Assembly (NCBI RefSeq): GCF_963678635.1
Contig: NC_087063.1
Coordinates: forward strand, 64,711,290-64,775,289
Source: Symsagittifera roscoffensis
Lineage: Eukaryota; Xenacoelomorpha; Acoela; Convolutidae
DNA length: 64,000 nucleotides
Direction of reading: 5' to 3'
Position numbers and translations under genes: made by a program. The notes below the pieces were generated by a model. It had not been told where the DNA came from and did not search any database. It saw only the letters and a list, made by a program, of their open reading frames with translations. Positions within the stretch are counted from its first letter, which is position 1, and each line of letters opens with the position of its first letter. Below are positions 1 to 10,627 of the stretch, one piece after another.

Positions 1-264
1 TCAGAATCAGAAACCAGCAGTTTAGACGAACTTTATAAATTAAAAGAATCTATAGATAAAAATTGCCCCATTCACGATCAATTATATTTTTCCGACTCAG
101 AAACAACTTCAAATTCATCAAAAAGAGGAAAAAGAAGCATAAAAAAGCAATATAAACACAAACCAGTACATTTATTCAATTGGAATCAACCAATTAGACA
201 CATTGATAATTACATATTAACAGTCATCAAACGAAAAAATGAGCTCAACACACACCCCAGGTGA
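1..264 (+). CDS. ORF0, 3' part (small basic protein upstream of gag)
   Basis: Frame open from the first base to a TGA that lies inside the gag start region, overlapping gag by about 26 bases. It matches the C-terminal half of the 155-residue ORF0 of the second copy with few substitutions, which supports it being a real gene. The visible part is rich in Lys, Arg and Ser, with a Ser/Asp patch (SDSETTSNSS) followed by a basic run. No family recognised. Its place before gag in both copies suggests a leader-encoded accessory protein or a nucleic-acid-binding factor; this is inference. Confidence 0.6.
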   Translation, partial: SESETSSLDELYKLKESIDKNCPIHDQLYFSDSETTSNSSKRGKRSIKKQYKHKPVHLFNWNQPIRHIDNYILTVIKRKNELNTHPR

Positions 265-3200
265 AGAAAGTCCAGATGATGATGATATCTTCCCCTTTAT
301 CGTAGATGCAACCACTGATAGAGGACAGCATATATTTTGCAAAAATTTACTCTTAAATTTGTTTGAACCCGGAATCAGTCCATGTAAAACAGAGTTCCCA
401 GATGTAAAAATCAAAAGACAAATTATCGATCACTATCTGAAAGATATATGTAACTTAACACAACAATACGGAATCTACTCCATAGAATTCAGCTCACCAA
501 ACCAAAATCACAGCAAATATGTAATTCAAACAGACAACCTTGATTTAGAATTTTCAAAAGTATTCTCAGAATATATAAAAAGCATACAATATCATAACTC
601 ACAAAGAGCAAACTCCATATTTATAAATGAAGTTTTTGCAATAATATATAGTTATATCTCTATATTAGAAAACGAAATCCCAATCCCAAATGTCTCACCG
701 ACAGAAACATCTAAACACATAAGAGTACGACATGAAATCACACTACTCTCTAGTTTTTTAAATATAATTAAAGAAAATTTCACTAAAGATGAAGTTTCAC
801 AACATACAAAACATGACTTACAAAAAATTTTGGCATGGTTTATAATAGATTATTTCACACATAATATAGATTTAATTTCACATGCAAGAAAAAATTTTAG
901 ACCTCAAAATTCAAACGATGATACCGCCATCACAGAACAGTCAGACTACTTTTGGGACCCCGAATGGTCTCATTATGCATTTATAAATATTCCACAATTA
1001 ATTGCAAGTCAAGCAATAAGTACGATATCTTATGTAAGAGATTATGTAAGAGTAATACCATTAACCATTGATGCAACACCATTAAACTATAATACATTTT
1101 TACCTGATATGCAAAATAATAGTTTAAACTCCACAGTCATACACAATGAAAACCTCAATGGAACTAGAAATCTCACTCAACAAGATATCCAGACACCATC
1201 ACACTTCATAAATGAAGAAATCGTACACACAACAACTACACAACAAAGCATTTCACCGATACGTCCAAATTTAACAACACCAAGAAATACAAACACTTCG
1301 CTAGCACAGGTAACCTTACAATCAACCGTTAAACCTTCGGTTGCCCCAAAATATTCACACATGGATTATCAAACATACAGACCCATGACAATACCGTCAA
1401 AACCACGTAAAACGTTCACTAGAAACAATTTTGCAGAACATAACTATAATTACACACATCCATCAAAAACAAATTATCCCCCACGAAAAAATTTTAATAA
1501 TTATACAAGATCTCGAAACTGGGATAATCCAATGGCACAAACTAATTCAGTAAATTTTCAAACAATTTTACATCCTTCACAGGATCGTAGTGAAAACTAT
1601 CCACTTTTTCAACAAAATAAAAAAAAAAAACAAACATCTTATCAAATGGATTACTTATCCTCAGATGATGATTTTTTACAACCAGATATATTTGCACCAT
1701 ACAATCAAGAATATCGTGGACAAAGAGTACAGAAACCACATACAAATCATAGAATTTTTTCTCCACAACCGATAGATACACAAAATCAACAACCATTTCA
1801 GCAACAAAACCCAATTAATACACAATATGTTCAACCAATTCAGCAACAAAACCCAATGATCGCACACTCGTATCAACCGACACAAATGCAAAATGAAATA
1901 CCACTCCCATATTATCTTCAACAACATGAAATAACAAGAAATCAACTTTCAAATTTTTCTCAAATGCCAAATGCAGCAGAATCATTACAAATGACTATGA
2001 ATCCATACCTTATGGGTGGATCATCAATAACATCAAATAAACCTTTAATGGTATTCACAGGAACAGACCCTGAATATTCTGTAGAAGACTATTTAAATGC
2101 AGTAACAGCAAATTTGATTTTAAATATAGGACCTGAACCAATTAATACGCCACTACATCAAAACTGGATACATCGACGCACAGCGTTGATACAAACGACT
2201 TTAGACGACGCAGCCCAAAAATGGTTTTCAGTATTGCCTATAGAAATAAAATCAAATTGGAAGAGATTTACACAAGAATTTTCAAAAATGTTTGACTCCG
2301 AAAGAAACAAACAACAACAAAGAGTTTTATGTAATGAAATTCGCAGATTACCAAATGAAACCATCAAACAATTAGCAGTACGCATCGAAACACTAGTTCG
2401 AAAAGCATATTCATTAAATACACATGACTATAAAAACACAAAGATGACAGAAATCCTAATGATGACCTTAACACCGCAATTAAGGAAAATAGCAATAAAA
2501 AAGAGAGCATCCCATCCTTCTTCAATTCGAGAACCCGATTTAGATTTTCGAAAACTAGTAGACAAACTAGAACAAGCAGAAATCACAATGAAACTCGAAG
2601 AAACAGAAAATCTGAAATTACAATATGTTAACCGAATCGAAACAAATACCACAAGTATCAACAATATACAGGAATCAGATACAGACCTCGTTGAAAAAAT
2701 CACTGAAATACTCAATATTTACGAAAAACACCCAAACTTTAAAGGCAAACCATCTTTCAAAAAATGGTGTAATTATTGCCGACGATACGGACATAGTATT
2801 TCTGAATGTAGACAAAAACAGCAAGACAATCAAAATAAACCTCAAAAATATAAAGAACCAAATAAATCATTCTATCAATACATGAAAAAAGATCAAAATC
2901 TACCGAACAAAGCTGTGTACAGCAACAACAGTTCAGGAAAACCACTCCAGAACAATACAAATTATACAAGAAATCAATCACCATATAACTCAAGTTATAG
3001 AGGAAGATCGCCAGAACGAAGAAATACACAAAATTTGTCACAAAATCATTACAATAGACCAAATAGTAGAAATAACTACTCCAGATCTAATTCAAATACA
3101 ACACAATTTGTTTTTAGATCTAATTCCCAACAAGAAATAATTACTATACAAACAATCAATCCTGAAACTCATCATATAATAGAAATAGAAACTATTCCAA

Positions 3201-3463
3201 TAATCGAAATAGAAGTTATTCAAACAACCGAAACCAGAATTACCCGAACAATCGATCAAGGAATAACTCATATAATAGATCAAACTATAACAGACCAAAC
3301 AATAATTATCAAAACAGATCACGAAATAATTCACAAAATCGACATTCAAGCTATAATAATCGTTATAGAAATTATTCCCAATCACCACACAGGAATAATA
3401 ACCATTATAATAATTCTAATAATCGCCATAGAAGTAGTACACCTAAACATCAAAGAAATATAA
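239..3463 (+). CDS. gag: Gag polyprotein, element 1 copy a
   Basis: Encodes the structural protein that packages element RNA. Residues 1-300 form a conserved N-terminal domain, also present in copy b. A long Asn/Gln/Pro-rich linker follows. Residues 608-790 look like a retrotransposon capsid (Retrotrans_gag type: a helical block with AAQKWFSVLP and SNWKRFTQEF). A single CCHC zinc knuckle (CNYCRRYGHSISEC, spacing 2-4-4) lies near residue 844, and the tail is Asn/Arg/Ser-rich. At 1074 residues it is long for the family. The last 110 residues turn into an Ile/Thr/Glu-rich low-complexity string, while the overlapping frame continues the Asn/Arg/Ser composition, so the end is probably out of frame. 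Start chosen at the ATG overlapping the ORF0 stop. Confidence 0.85.
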   Translation: MSSTHTPGEESPDDDDIFPFIVDATTDRGQHIFCKNLLLNLFEPGISPCKTEFPDVKIKRQIIDHYLKDICNLTQQYGIYSIEFSSPNQNHSKYVIQTDNLDLEFSKVFSEYIKSIQYHNSQRANSIFINEVFAIIYSYISILENEIPIPNVSPTETSKHIRVRHEITLLSSFLNIIKENFTKDEVSQHTKHDLQKILAWFIIDYFTHNIDLISHARKNFRPQNSNDDTAITEQSDYFWDPEWSHYAFINIPQLIASQAISTISYVRDYVRVIPLTIDATPLNYNTFLPDMQNNSLNSTVIHNENLNGTRNLTQQDIQTPSHFINEEIVHTTTTQQSISPIRPNLTTPRNTNTSLAQVTLQSTVKPSVAPKYSHMDYQTYRPMTIPSKPRKTFTRNNFAEHNYNYTHPSKTNYPPRKNFNNYTRSRNWDNPMAQTNSVNFQTILHPSQDRSENYPLFQQNKKKKQTSYQMDYLSSDDDFLQPDIFAPYNQEYRGQRVQKPHTNHRIFSPQPIDTQNQQPFQQQNPINTQYVQPIQQQNPMIAHSYQPTQMQNEIPLPYYLQQHEITRNQLSNFSQMPNAAESLQMTMNPYLMGGSSITSNKPLMVFTGTDPEYSVEDYLNAVTANLILNIGPEPINTPLHQNWIHRRTALIQTTLDDAAQKWFSVLPIEIKSNWKRFTQEFSKMFDSERNKQQQRVLCNEIRRLPNETIKQLAVRIETLVRKAYSLNTHDYKNTKMTEILMMTLTPQLRKIAIKKRASHPSSIREPDLDFRKLVDKLEQAEITMKLEETENLKLQYVNRIETNTTSINNIQESDTDLVEKITEILNIYEKHPNFKGKPSFKKWCNYCRRYGHSISECRQKQQDNQNKPQKYKEPNKSFYQYMKKDQNLPNKAVYSNNSSGKPLQNNTNYTRNQSPYNSSYRGRSPERRNTQNLSQNHYNRPNSRNNYSRSNSNTTQFVFRSNSQQEIITIQTINPETHHIIEIETIPIIEIEVIQTTETRITRTIDQGITHIIDQTITDQTIIIKTDHEIIHKIDIQAIIIVIEIIPNHHTGIITIIIILIIAIEVVHLNIKEI

Positions 3464-4986
3464 ATCAAGTACAATCAAATCCAGAAACAACATCAGACCC
3501 TCCAGGTATTGATGACACAGTAAATGATACGTTACAACTCAATCAAATAAACTGTGGATCATCAGACTCAGAAAGTGAAACAGAAAACACTATCTCCATC
3601 AATATGATAGCAGTCGAAAATGACTATGAACCTATTATATATGAACAACCATTTCCATCACACATATATGAAAATCAATCAGAACTTCTTCACAATTATT
3701 ATATTGAACCCATCCATTCCACACCGACGACGCAAAAAATTAATGGAATTAACACTACAAATCAACCCAATGAGAATGACAAAACAAAATGCTTGAATAC
3801 AAATCACATCTATCAAAAAATGAAAAAAGAACAACCCAAAGAAAAAATTTGGACAATACCATTTCTCTTAGAAAGTCCAAGAAACAAAGAATTTCAACCA
3901 CCAGATCTTGAAATTGATTTTTTAATTGATTCAGGAGCAGAATCAAACATAATAAACATTCCCACATGGAATGAAATAAAAACATTACACCCAAAATTAA
4001 CACCTCTTGAAACCTCCAGTAAACTAGCAACAGCACAAGGATCAACATTGGTAAACTATGGAAAAATTCAATTATTTCTTCTCCCCACAAGAACAATGGA
4101 GCAAAATAAAATTTTAACTAAACCGTTTAAACAAATATTCCATATCACTGATATTAAACACAATATCATTGGAATACCATTCATCTCTAAATATATACCA
4201 ACAATCAACATATTAAACAGTAAAATACTAATCAAAGATAAATACACAAAAACAAAAGACACATCCCTAACATTTTTTCAAAGATTAAACAAACAACCAC
4301 CATTCTTTTCAAAATTTTATCCAATATATAACCAACAAAGAAAACACCTGAAACCACTATCAGGAAACATATATAATTTTTCAATAAAACAAGTTCACCA
4401 ATATGAGAAAAAACAAAATAAACAACAACTCTATATGTCAGACTTTGAATTCAAACCTATCCATAAGTTTTTCAAAATCACAATCTCATCCATAAAATAT
4501 TTGAAAAACTCGAATTCAGATATTATATCTCTACATGTATACAACAATACACCTTATCAAGTAACATTACCTTTAGGACTTTTAGGCTATTGCGAAACCA
4601 ACGCTACAAAATCACCAATACACGAAAAAGCATATCGCGTAAATAATATACTCCAATTATTAGATATTTGTCAATCCACAATTCTTAATGAAGAATTATC
4701 CATAATTAATATAATAAGTAACGAAAAAAGAAATACGGATTATTTCACAAAAACCCCATATTTCAAACCGACATTCAACATAAATAACTACACAGAGAAT
4801 CAACAGAAATTTTTAACAATGTTTAATTTCCAACATTCACAAATAACACAAGACGAATTTGAAAAATTAGCCAAACAGCTAATTAAATATTCATCAGTCT
4901 ATGCAACATCCAAATTTGATGTTGGCAAAATCAGCTCATCACTACATCTCCCATTAAAACCAGACGCAGTTTTCAAAAAACATTGA
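3166..4986 (+). pseudogene. Pol N-terminal part with aspartic protease, element 1 copy a
   Basis: The frame is open from 3166, just after an in-frame TGA at 3163, and runs in the -1 frame relative to gag. Its first 100 codons are Asn/Arg/Ser-rich and continue the composition of the gag tail. The retropepsin active site reads FLIDSGAES, with the catalytic Asp encoded at 3928-3930. A spacer of about 300 residues leads to the RT. The frame ends in a TGA at 4984, but the same frame continues straight into RT sequence, so that stop looks like a lesion or a recoding site. The first ATG (3604) is not necessarily the real start; expression would normally come from frameshifting or a continuous gag-pol frame. 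Confidence 0.75.
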
Positions 4987-5544
4987 GCAAGTAAAGTACC
5001 AATTCACTTACACGATAAAGTGAACAGATTACTTGACATTTTAGAACAATACAACATTATATCACCAGTAAATAAAGAAGAACAACCAAAAGGTAACACA
5101 TTTATCAACCCTGTTATCATTCTAGCCAAAGGAGAATCATTAAAAATCGTTCTCGACGCTAGATACCTCAACTCACTCATAGATGAATCAAAGTGTAATT
5201 GGCCTATTGAACCAATACAAGTTATTTTAACAAAAATAAACGGAAAATACTTTACAACCGCAGACATGAATAGTGCATATAATCAAATGCCACTAGATGA
5301 ACAATCGCGACGCTTAACACAATTTGTTATTGGAAATCAGCAATATGAATTCAACCGCTTATTCTATGGAATATCCATAAGACCAGCAGCATTTTCAGCT
5401 TTTATGAGCAAAATTTTTAGACCACTAATACTCAAGAAAAACGCAATCACCTATTTAGACGATGTTTTTATGCAATCACAGACTAAAGAAGAAATGTTCA
5501 ATGTTATAGAACAATATCACCAAATATTCAGAAAGAAAATCTGA
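4987..5544 (+). pseudogene. Reverse transcriptase, N-terminal and palm part, element 1 copy a
   Basis: RNA-dependent DNA polymerase that copies the element RNA. Visible RT blocks in order: KIVLDARYLNSL, FTTADMNSAYNQMPL (first catalytic Asp), RLFYGISIRPAAFSAF and the YLDD box with both Asp residues. The frame is that of the protease and begins right after its TGA; the first start-like codon is a GTG at 5020. It ends at a TGA in an A-rich stretch. RT thumb sequence resumes in other frames within about 30 bases, so two single-base length changes in an A run and a T run (5535-5575) separate this part from the next. Confidence 0.85.
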
Positions 5545-5569
5545 AGGCCGCCCCTGATAAATCACACTT

Positions 5570-8479
5570 TTGACAAGAGTTAAATTCTTAGGACATAACA
5601 TAGAAAGAAAAACAATCACTCCATTAAAATCACGCATTGACGCTATTCAGAAACTACAACCACCGACAAATAAAAAGAAAATCCAAGAATTCCTTGGAAT
5701 GTTAAACTTTTTAAGCAAATATGTTTATAAAATGCAATTATATCTAAGACCATTCTATAATATACTTAGACAACAAAATAATTTTGAATGGAATACAGAA
5801 CATCAAGCACGATTTGAAGAAATAAAGAAACTCTTAACTGAGCAAATTTCAAACACAATTCCAGATTCAAATCAACCATTTTATGCAATGTGCGATGCTT
5901 CGAACTTTGGCATCGGCGCAGCGTTATTACAATCACATAATGGTATAAACAAAATGAACCTTATATCAGCAAATTCTCGATTATTCACTCAAGCAGAGCT
6001 AAGACTCTCAACCCTAATGAGAGAATGTACAGCCATAATCTATACACTTACAGAATATGAATTTCTGATACTTGGATCAAAACATCCAACAGTTCTATTC
6101 ACAGATCACAAACCAATCATTTTTCTCTTTACACAAAAATCCAACCCAAATCACCGAGTTTACAGATTTCAATTAATTCTAATGAAATTTCCAAATTTAC
6201 ATATAGTTTGGACAGCAGGAAAGAATCTTGCATTACCAGACACATTAAGTCGAAATACGCCACCTGAATTACTTACACGTAAAACTACAGTAGAAATACC
6301 CAAAAATATAAAATTCTACCTTGCAAAAAACGAAACATCACCCCGACTAGAATGCAAATATGCAGTAAAAACTGACGTTGAACAATCACAGATAAACAAT
6401 CTACAACACTTCCCACTTCATTTAGATTGTCAAAATAATCACTATGAAGTTGACCTACTCGGAACATCAACTTTTAAACCAATTCCATACTCACAATGGA
6501 TAAAAAATAACACCCAACAAAAAAGAGTAAAACAACACTCGCATAAAAAAGACCTTTTTCCACTAATTGAAAAAGAAAACCTAACTGATAAAATAAATTT
6601 ATCAGGACCACAAACAAACGATTTAAAATACACAATAAATCAAGTATTTGACCTCCATGACCCACTTGATACAATACCCTTATCTAAATTAGAAATAGAA
6701 AACATTTTTCTCCCCCCAACAGAAACAATTACAATTTCAACATTGAAACAATACCAAAATCTTGACCCAGTAATTAGACAACTAAAATCATGGCACAAAT
6801 ATAAAACTAAACCCGTCAAGGCAGATACAACTATTTTAGGAAATAAAACACTCCTCCGATATTTTCGAAAATTCAATAATACAACAATTAACGAAAACAC
6901 AGACCTTCTAGAATACAAATTAAATGAATCTACAGTTCCCTGTCTCCCTCTAAGTATGATTCTCATAGCTTTTAATATTTCACATACACAAAATATTAAA
7001 GGACACTCTGGATCAGAGAAAACATATTCAAAATTTATACAAAACTTTTATTTCCCAAATGCACCAATTTGGATAAAAGTACTATGCAATGACTGTATAG
7101 TATGCCAACTAAATAAACCTTACCCATATCAAAAACAAATAGCACAAAAACAAGATTTTAAAGGACAAAGTTTGTACTTTAACCACCGTATCTCATTTGA
7201 TACTAAAGGACCAATTTCACCCTCATCAGAAGGAAACTCCTACATTATGGTAATTGTTGACGCGTTTACACATTTTGTAGCACTTAACCCAGTACCACAT
7301 TGTAACGCTTATTTCGCTTACACAACACTCTATGAACACTGGATAGCTAAATTTGGACTACCAGAAATTTTAGTTACAGACAACGGTACAGAATTCATAA
7401 ATAATGAAATCATCACACTATGTCATTTATATAACATCAAACACAAACCACGTACATCTCACGCACCTTGGACAAACGGCTTAGTCGAAGGTATGAACCG
7501 TTCACTACAAGAATATCTTAGATGTATCATCAATGGAAATGATACAAGATATACTGAATGGTCAGCAGATGTAAAACTATTTCCCTTAGCATATAATTCA
7601 CAAATCACGACAACTCTAGGAATATCACCATATGAAATGGTTTTTAACCAAAAGCCACGCAAACCAATAATGTTTACAGCAAATTCTCATAAAAACGCAC
7701 AAGGTTATTGTCAACCAAATAAAGACTCAATTTGTTATAACCTACCTTTACATACACACGATGAAGATCATTTTCATCACCCACAAATTCTTAAATTAGC
7801 CTCCGGTACACACACCGAATGGATTTTAAACAGAGATAAAAAACACAATGAAATTTACCAAAAAGTAACAAAAAAGTTGTTACAAAGGCAAAACATTAAT
7901 GAACAAATAAATTCACGCTTTACACCAGCCTCCGATTTAAAAATTGGAACATTTGTTTTAATACCCAATTTTAATACTCAAAAAGGAATTTCTAAAAAAT
8001 TACAACCCCTTCGTAAAGGACCATACCAAATAATTGCAAAACCCACTGATGTCACATATAAAATCACCGACTCAGACAAAAAAGAAATCGTTCAACACCG
8101 AAATAACCTATTACCTTATTATCCAAAAGAATACGCACTCCGCGAACTAGATCAATTATATTCTTTTACAGGTTTAAAAGTTATTCAAAATGACCCACAT
8201 ACGGAAAATACACCAAAGGAACAAAAAGATTTTCACTTCAAAAACCAAAATACAAAATCAACCACCACAAAAAACAATACAAAAAATCTAGATCAAAATA
8301 CATCTCCAAAAGAAAGAAAAAATAGAAAAATGACAGAACAAATAATACCCCAAGAACAAATCGACAAATCAGAACATAGAGAGTCTTCACGACTTAGAAA
8401 TCAACCACAAAAAAATTATAAATTATTCATCCCACAATCTAAAATATTAAAGAAAGTCGAATTTCAAAAACAACCTTAA
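5570..8479 (+). CDS. RT thumb, RNase H and integrase, element 1 copy a
   Basis: A long intact frame of 969 codons. It starts in the RT thumb (VKFLGHNI), then RNase H with FYAMCDASNFGIGAALLQ near residue 104 and FTDHKP near 183. The integrase follows: an HHCC zinc-binding domain (HTQNIKGHSG and CIVC, about 471-511) and the DDE core with FDTKG (541), TDNGTEF (603) and GLVEGMNRSL (640), all three acidic residues present. A GPY/F-type C-terminal module (RKGPYQII) lies near 817, then a Lys/Glu/Gln-rich tail. This order is typical of Ty3/Gypsy. The TTG start is only the frame opening after a frameshift, not a real initiation site. Confidence 0.92.
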   Translation: MTRVKFLGHNIERKTITPLKSRIDAIQKLQPPTNKKKIQEFLGMLNFLSKYVYKMQLYLRPFYNILRQQNNFEWNTEHQARFEEIKKLLTEQISNTIPDSNQPFYAMCDASNFGIGAALLQSHNGINKMNLISANSRLFTQAELRLSTLMRECTAIIYTLTEYEFLILGSKHPTVLFTDHKPIIFLFTQKSNPNHRVYRFQLILMKFPNLHIVWTAGKNLALPDTLSRNTPPELLTRKTTVEIPKNIKFYLAKNETSPRLECKYAVKTDVEQSQINNLQHFPLHLDCQNNHYEVDLLGTSTFKPIPYSQWIKNNTQQKRVKQHSHKKDLFPLIEKENLTDKINLSGPQTNDLKYTINQVFDLHDPLDTIPLSKLEIENIFLPPTETITISTLKQYQNLDPVIRQLKSWHKYKTKPVKADTTILGNKTLLRYFRKFNNTTINENTDLLEYKLNESTVPCLPLSMILIAFNISHTQNIKGHSGSEKTYSKFIQNFYFPNAPIWIKVLCNDCIVCQLNKPYPYQKQIAQKQDFKGQSLYFNHRISFDTKGPISPSSEGNSYIMVIVDAFTHFVALNPVPHCNAYFAYTTLYEHWIAKFGLPEILVTDNGTEFINNEIITLCHLYNIKHKPRTSHAPWTNGLVEGMNRSLQEYLRCIINGNDTRYTEWSADVKLFPLAYNSQITTTLGISPYEMVFNQKPRKPIMFTANSHKNAQGYCQPNKDSICYNLPLHTHDEDHFHHPQILKLASGTHTEWILNRDKKHNEIYQKVTKKLLQRQNINEQINSRFTPASDLKIGTFVLIPNFNTQKGISKKLQPLRKGPYQIIAKPTDVTYKITDSDKKEIVQHRNNLLPYYPKEYALRELDQLYSFTGLKVIQNDPHTENTPKEQKDFHFKNQNTKSTTTKNNTKNLDQNTSPKERKNRKMTEQIIPQEQIDKSEHRESSRLRNQPQKNYKLFIPQSKILKKVEFQKQP

Positions 8480-9072
8480 TTTTGTATTTCACAAGTCTTA
8501 GACCTTTGAAACATTTTGAATTTTCATTTTTCAAAATAACATGCTGACAAACACGCAGCAATTCTAGTTCATAATTAGCCAATAGGTTTCATCCAATCCG
8601 TCACCTTCTCTAACTCTAACACAGATCAACTAGACGAACGATATCAAACTCCAGGCATGTCTATAACTATAATTTTACGACCTCCAGGTCAAAAATAAGC
8701 AAACCACTCCAACTTGACAACTAAAATAAATATCACCATAATATCAAAACCCTCCCTTATCTAATAAACCAAAGATCAACAATATTTCCCCAACTCAGCC
8801 CTCAAATACCCCCCAAACAAATATGTTAAATTAGCCTAAAGTAAAAGAACGACCATTTTAATTAGCCTAAAGTATAAAAATCTCAAAAATACCCCAGATC
8901 ATTAGACAAATGAAAATAAAGACAAAGAAGACCTCCCGATAACCATAAAAATTGCCCCCAACAATTTTTCACAAAACTCAACCCACTTGTCAAAAAACCA
9001 ATAAATAATCCGACCACACTTGAAAATTGCCCCAAACAACAAAAAATATTCGATCAAGAAGTCATTTCGTAA
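8480..9072 (+). other. Non-coding spacer between pol and the accessory ORFs
   Basis: No convincing long ORF. A direct repeat AATTAGCCTAAAGTA occurs twice, near 8833 and 8861. From about 8917 an open stretch of about 50 codons without an ATG ends in a TAA immediately before the ATG of the next ORF; it may encode a short peptide or be chance. Confidence 0.4.
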
Positions 9073-9303
9073 ATGCTCTTCTCTCAATCAGTCACTATAA
9101 TTATCACAAACCTCAAACAATTTTTTACGATACTTAAAACTTTTATAATATTTCTTTTTGATATCTTTGAATCTTTTGTAATAATCTTAATCATTTTTTG
9201 CAATATTTTTTTAATTTTCTATTTCCTATTTGAACTATACCTCCAACTTTCAAAAGCTATTGACTATATCCACAGGTACGATTCACAAAACTTATCTAAA
9301 TGA
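9073..9303 (+). CDS. Small hydrophobic membrane protein 1 (unrecognised)
   Basis: A 76-residue frame dominated by Ile, Leu and Phe, with at least one long and possibly two adjacent membrane-spanning segments (about residues 17-60) and a short polar C-terminus. It starts with ATG and its TGA overlaps the ATG of the following ORF as ATGA, an arrangement that can allow coupled termination and reinitiation. Its place between pol and the envelope-like gene suggests a viroporin-like or assembly accessory role, but no family is recognised. AT-rich DNA readily yields hydrophobic ORFs by chance; the paired structure with its neighbour is the main reason to believe it. Confidence 0.45.
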   Translation: MLFSQSVTIIITNLKQFFTILKTFIIFLFDIFESFVIILIIFCNIFLIFYFLFELYLQLSKAIDYIHRYDSQNLSK

Positions 9304-9488
9304 TACGAACCATTTTTAGTAGAACCGATATTTTTTTACTATTTGTAATTTTTATAACATTTCTATCATCCCTCATCTTGACAATATGCAAATGTATAAA
9401 AAAAGCAATCATCACATTCGCCCTAGCAACAATTCTCCTAATTCTTTTCTTAGAAGAATACTATAATAAACATAAACTTTTTCACTAA
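9300..9488 (+). CDS. Small hydrophobic membrane protein 2 (unrecognised)
   Basis: A 62-residue frame whose ATG overlaps the previous stop (ATGA). Two hydrophobic stretches are separated by a short basic, Cys-containing loop (CKCIKKA), giving a hairpin of two predicted membrane segments with charged ends. It resembles the preceding ORF in size and character, so the two may be a pair or an ancient duplication. No family recognised; function unknown. Confidence 0.45.
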   Translation: MIRTIFSRTDIFLLFVIFITFLSSLILTICKCIKKAIITFALATILLILFLEEYYNKHKLFH

Positions 9489-9562
9489 AAGAATAGACCA
9501 AAAAGCTATCAAAAATTGCTACCCAACAGTCACAAAGTCAGTCTTCACCGACATCATCCTAA

Positions 9563-10627
9563 GATAACCCAACAACACCTTCAACTACCCAAAATCCTCA
9601 AACATCTACACGAATTTCCTTTCAAGATAACCCATATACTTTTGAAGAACGACACACACGCTTATCTGAACCACTAGAACCCGTTCAACGGCAAGCACCT
9701 TTAAGTGAACCAACATATAATCTATACCCAACACTACCACCAGAACTAAGTAGAATACGACATCCTAGTCAAAACCAAAACACAATCGAAATAAATAGAC
9801 AAATTATACATCCTCGAAGAAATAGAAATTTTCAAACTCCCCGAGTTCATTTTGAAATACCTCAATCCCCATCACAAAACACTCCAGAAAACTCCACTGG
9901 TATCTTACCAGAAACCCCTACATTTCTTTCACAACGTAGCACCTCAAGCCTACCCTCAGATTACTTAGGTTCAACACCAACATCTGAACAAATACGTGAA
10001 AATCCCTTCAATCCCCCAAACCAAACATCACAACTACCATATTGGACAACACATTCATTCACACAAGGTGAACCAAATATAACCAATGACCCAATAGATA
10101 TTTCTTCAGATACAACATCATCATCACTACCGGAAACACTGTCACTACCATCAACACCATCAATTAGCCAAATTTCACCGACACCTTTTAACTTAAATTT
10201 TCCAAATAATCTCGACGCAAGATATCGAGAACAATCATCAACAACTATTCCTTTAAGACTAGATTGGAATACATTTACAGTACCTCCACCACTATTTGGA
10301 CAACACCCAGAAAGTAACCGACTCCACAACTGGGCACTCAATAGACTACAATATCGACAAGACATCCACGACGACATTCGTGAACACAATATACAAATAC
10401 TCCAACAAAATAGTTTACAATTAAAGTTTGAAATCACAGTTAAATTAAACAACATTACTCAACATCCCTATCCATTAAACCCACCAAATATAACAGCTCA
10501 ATCACTACCACCACCATTTATAACAACTGAAGTAATATATAAATACGACAGATACACCAAAAAGACAATTGGTTACATCACATTTTATAACACATATTCA
10601 GGATTATCATACACATGTATATTCTAA
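9563..10627 (+). CDS. 354-codon open frame without any ATG, Pro/Ser/Thr-rich then folded
   Basis: Frame 2 is open from after a TAA at 9560 to a TAA at 10625. The first 200 codons are rich in Pro, Ser, Thr and Gln; the last 120 look like a folded domain with LDWNTFTVPPPLFG, NRLHNWALNRLQYRQDI and a Tyr-rich end. I found no ATG in the frame, so it must be reached by splicing, by a non-AUG start, or as a fusion to an upstream exon. A pyrimidine-rich tract ending in AG (TTTCCTTTCAAG, to 9626) could be a 3' splice site. It overlaps the envelope-like ORF by 13 bases. An opposite-strand frame here is its shadow. No family recognised. Confidence 0.6.
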   Translation, partial: DNPTTPSTTQNPQTSTRISFQDNPYTFEERHTRLSEPLEPVQRQAPLSEPTYNLYPTLPPELSRIRHPSQNQNTIEINRQIIHPRRNRNFQTPRVHFEIPQSPSQNTPENSTGILPETPTFLSQRSTSSLPSDYLGSTPTSEQIRENPFNPPNQTSQLPYWTTHSFTQGEPNITNDPIDISSDTTSSSLPETLSLPSTPSISQISPTPFNLNFPNNLDARYREQSSTTIPLRLDWNTFTVPPPLFGQHPESNRLHNWALNRLQYRQDIHDDIREHNIQILQQNSLQLKFEITVKLNNITQHPYPLNPPNITAQSLPPPFITTEVIYKYDRYTKKTIGYITFYNTYSGLSYTCIF

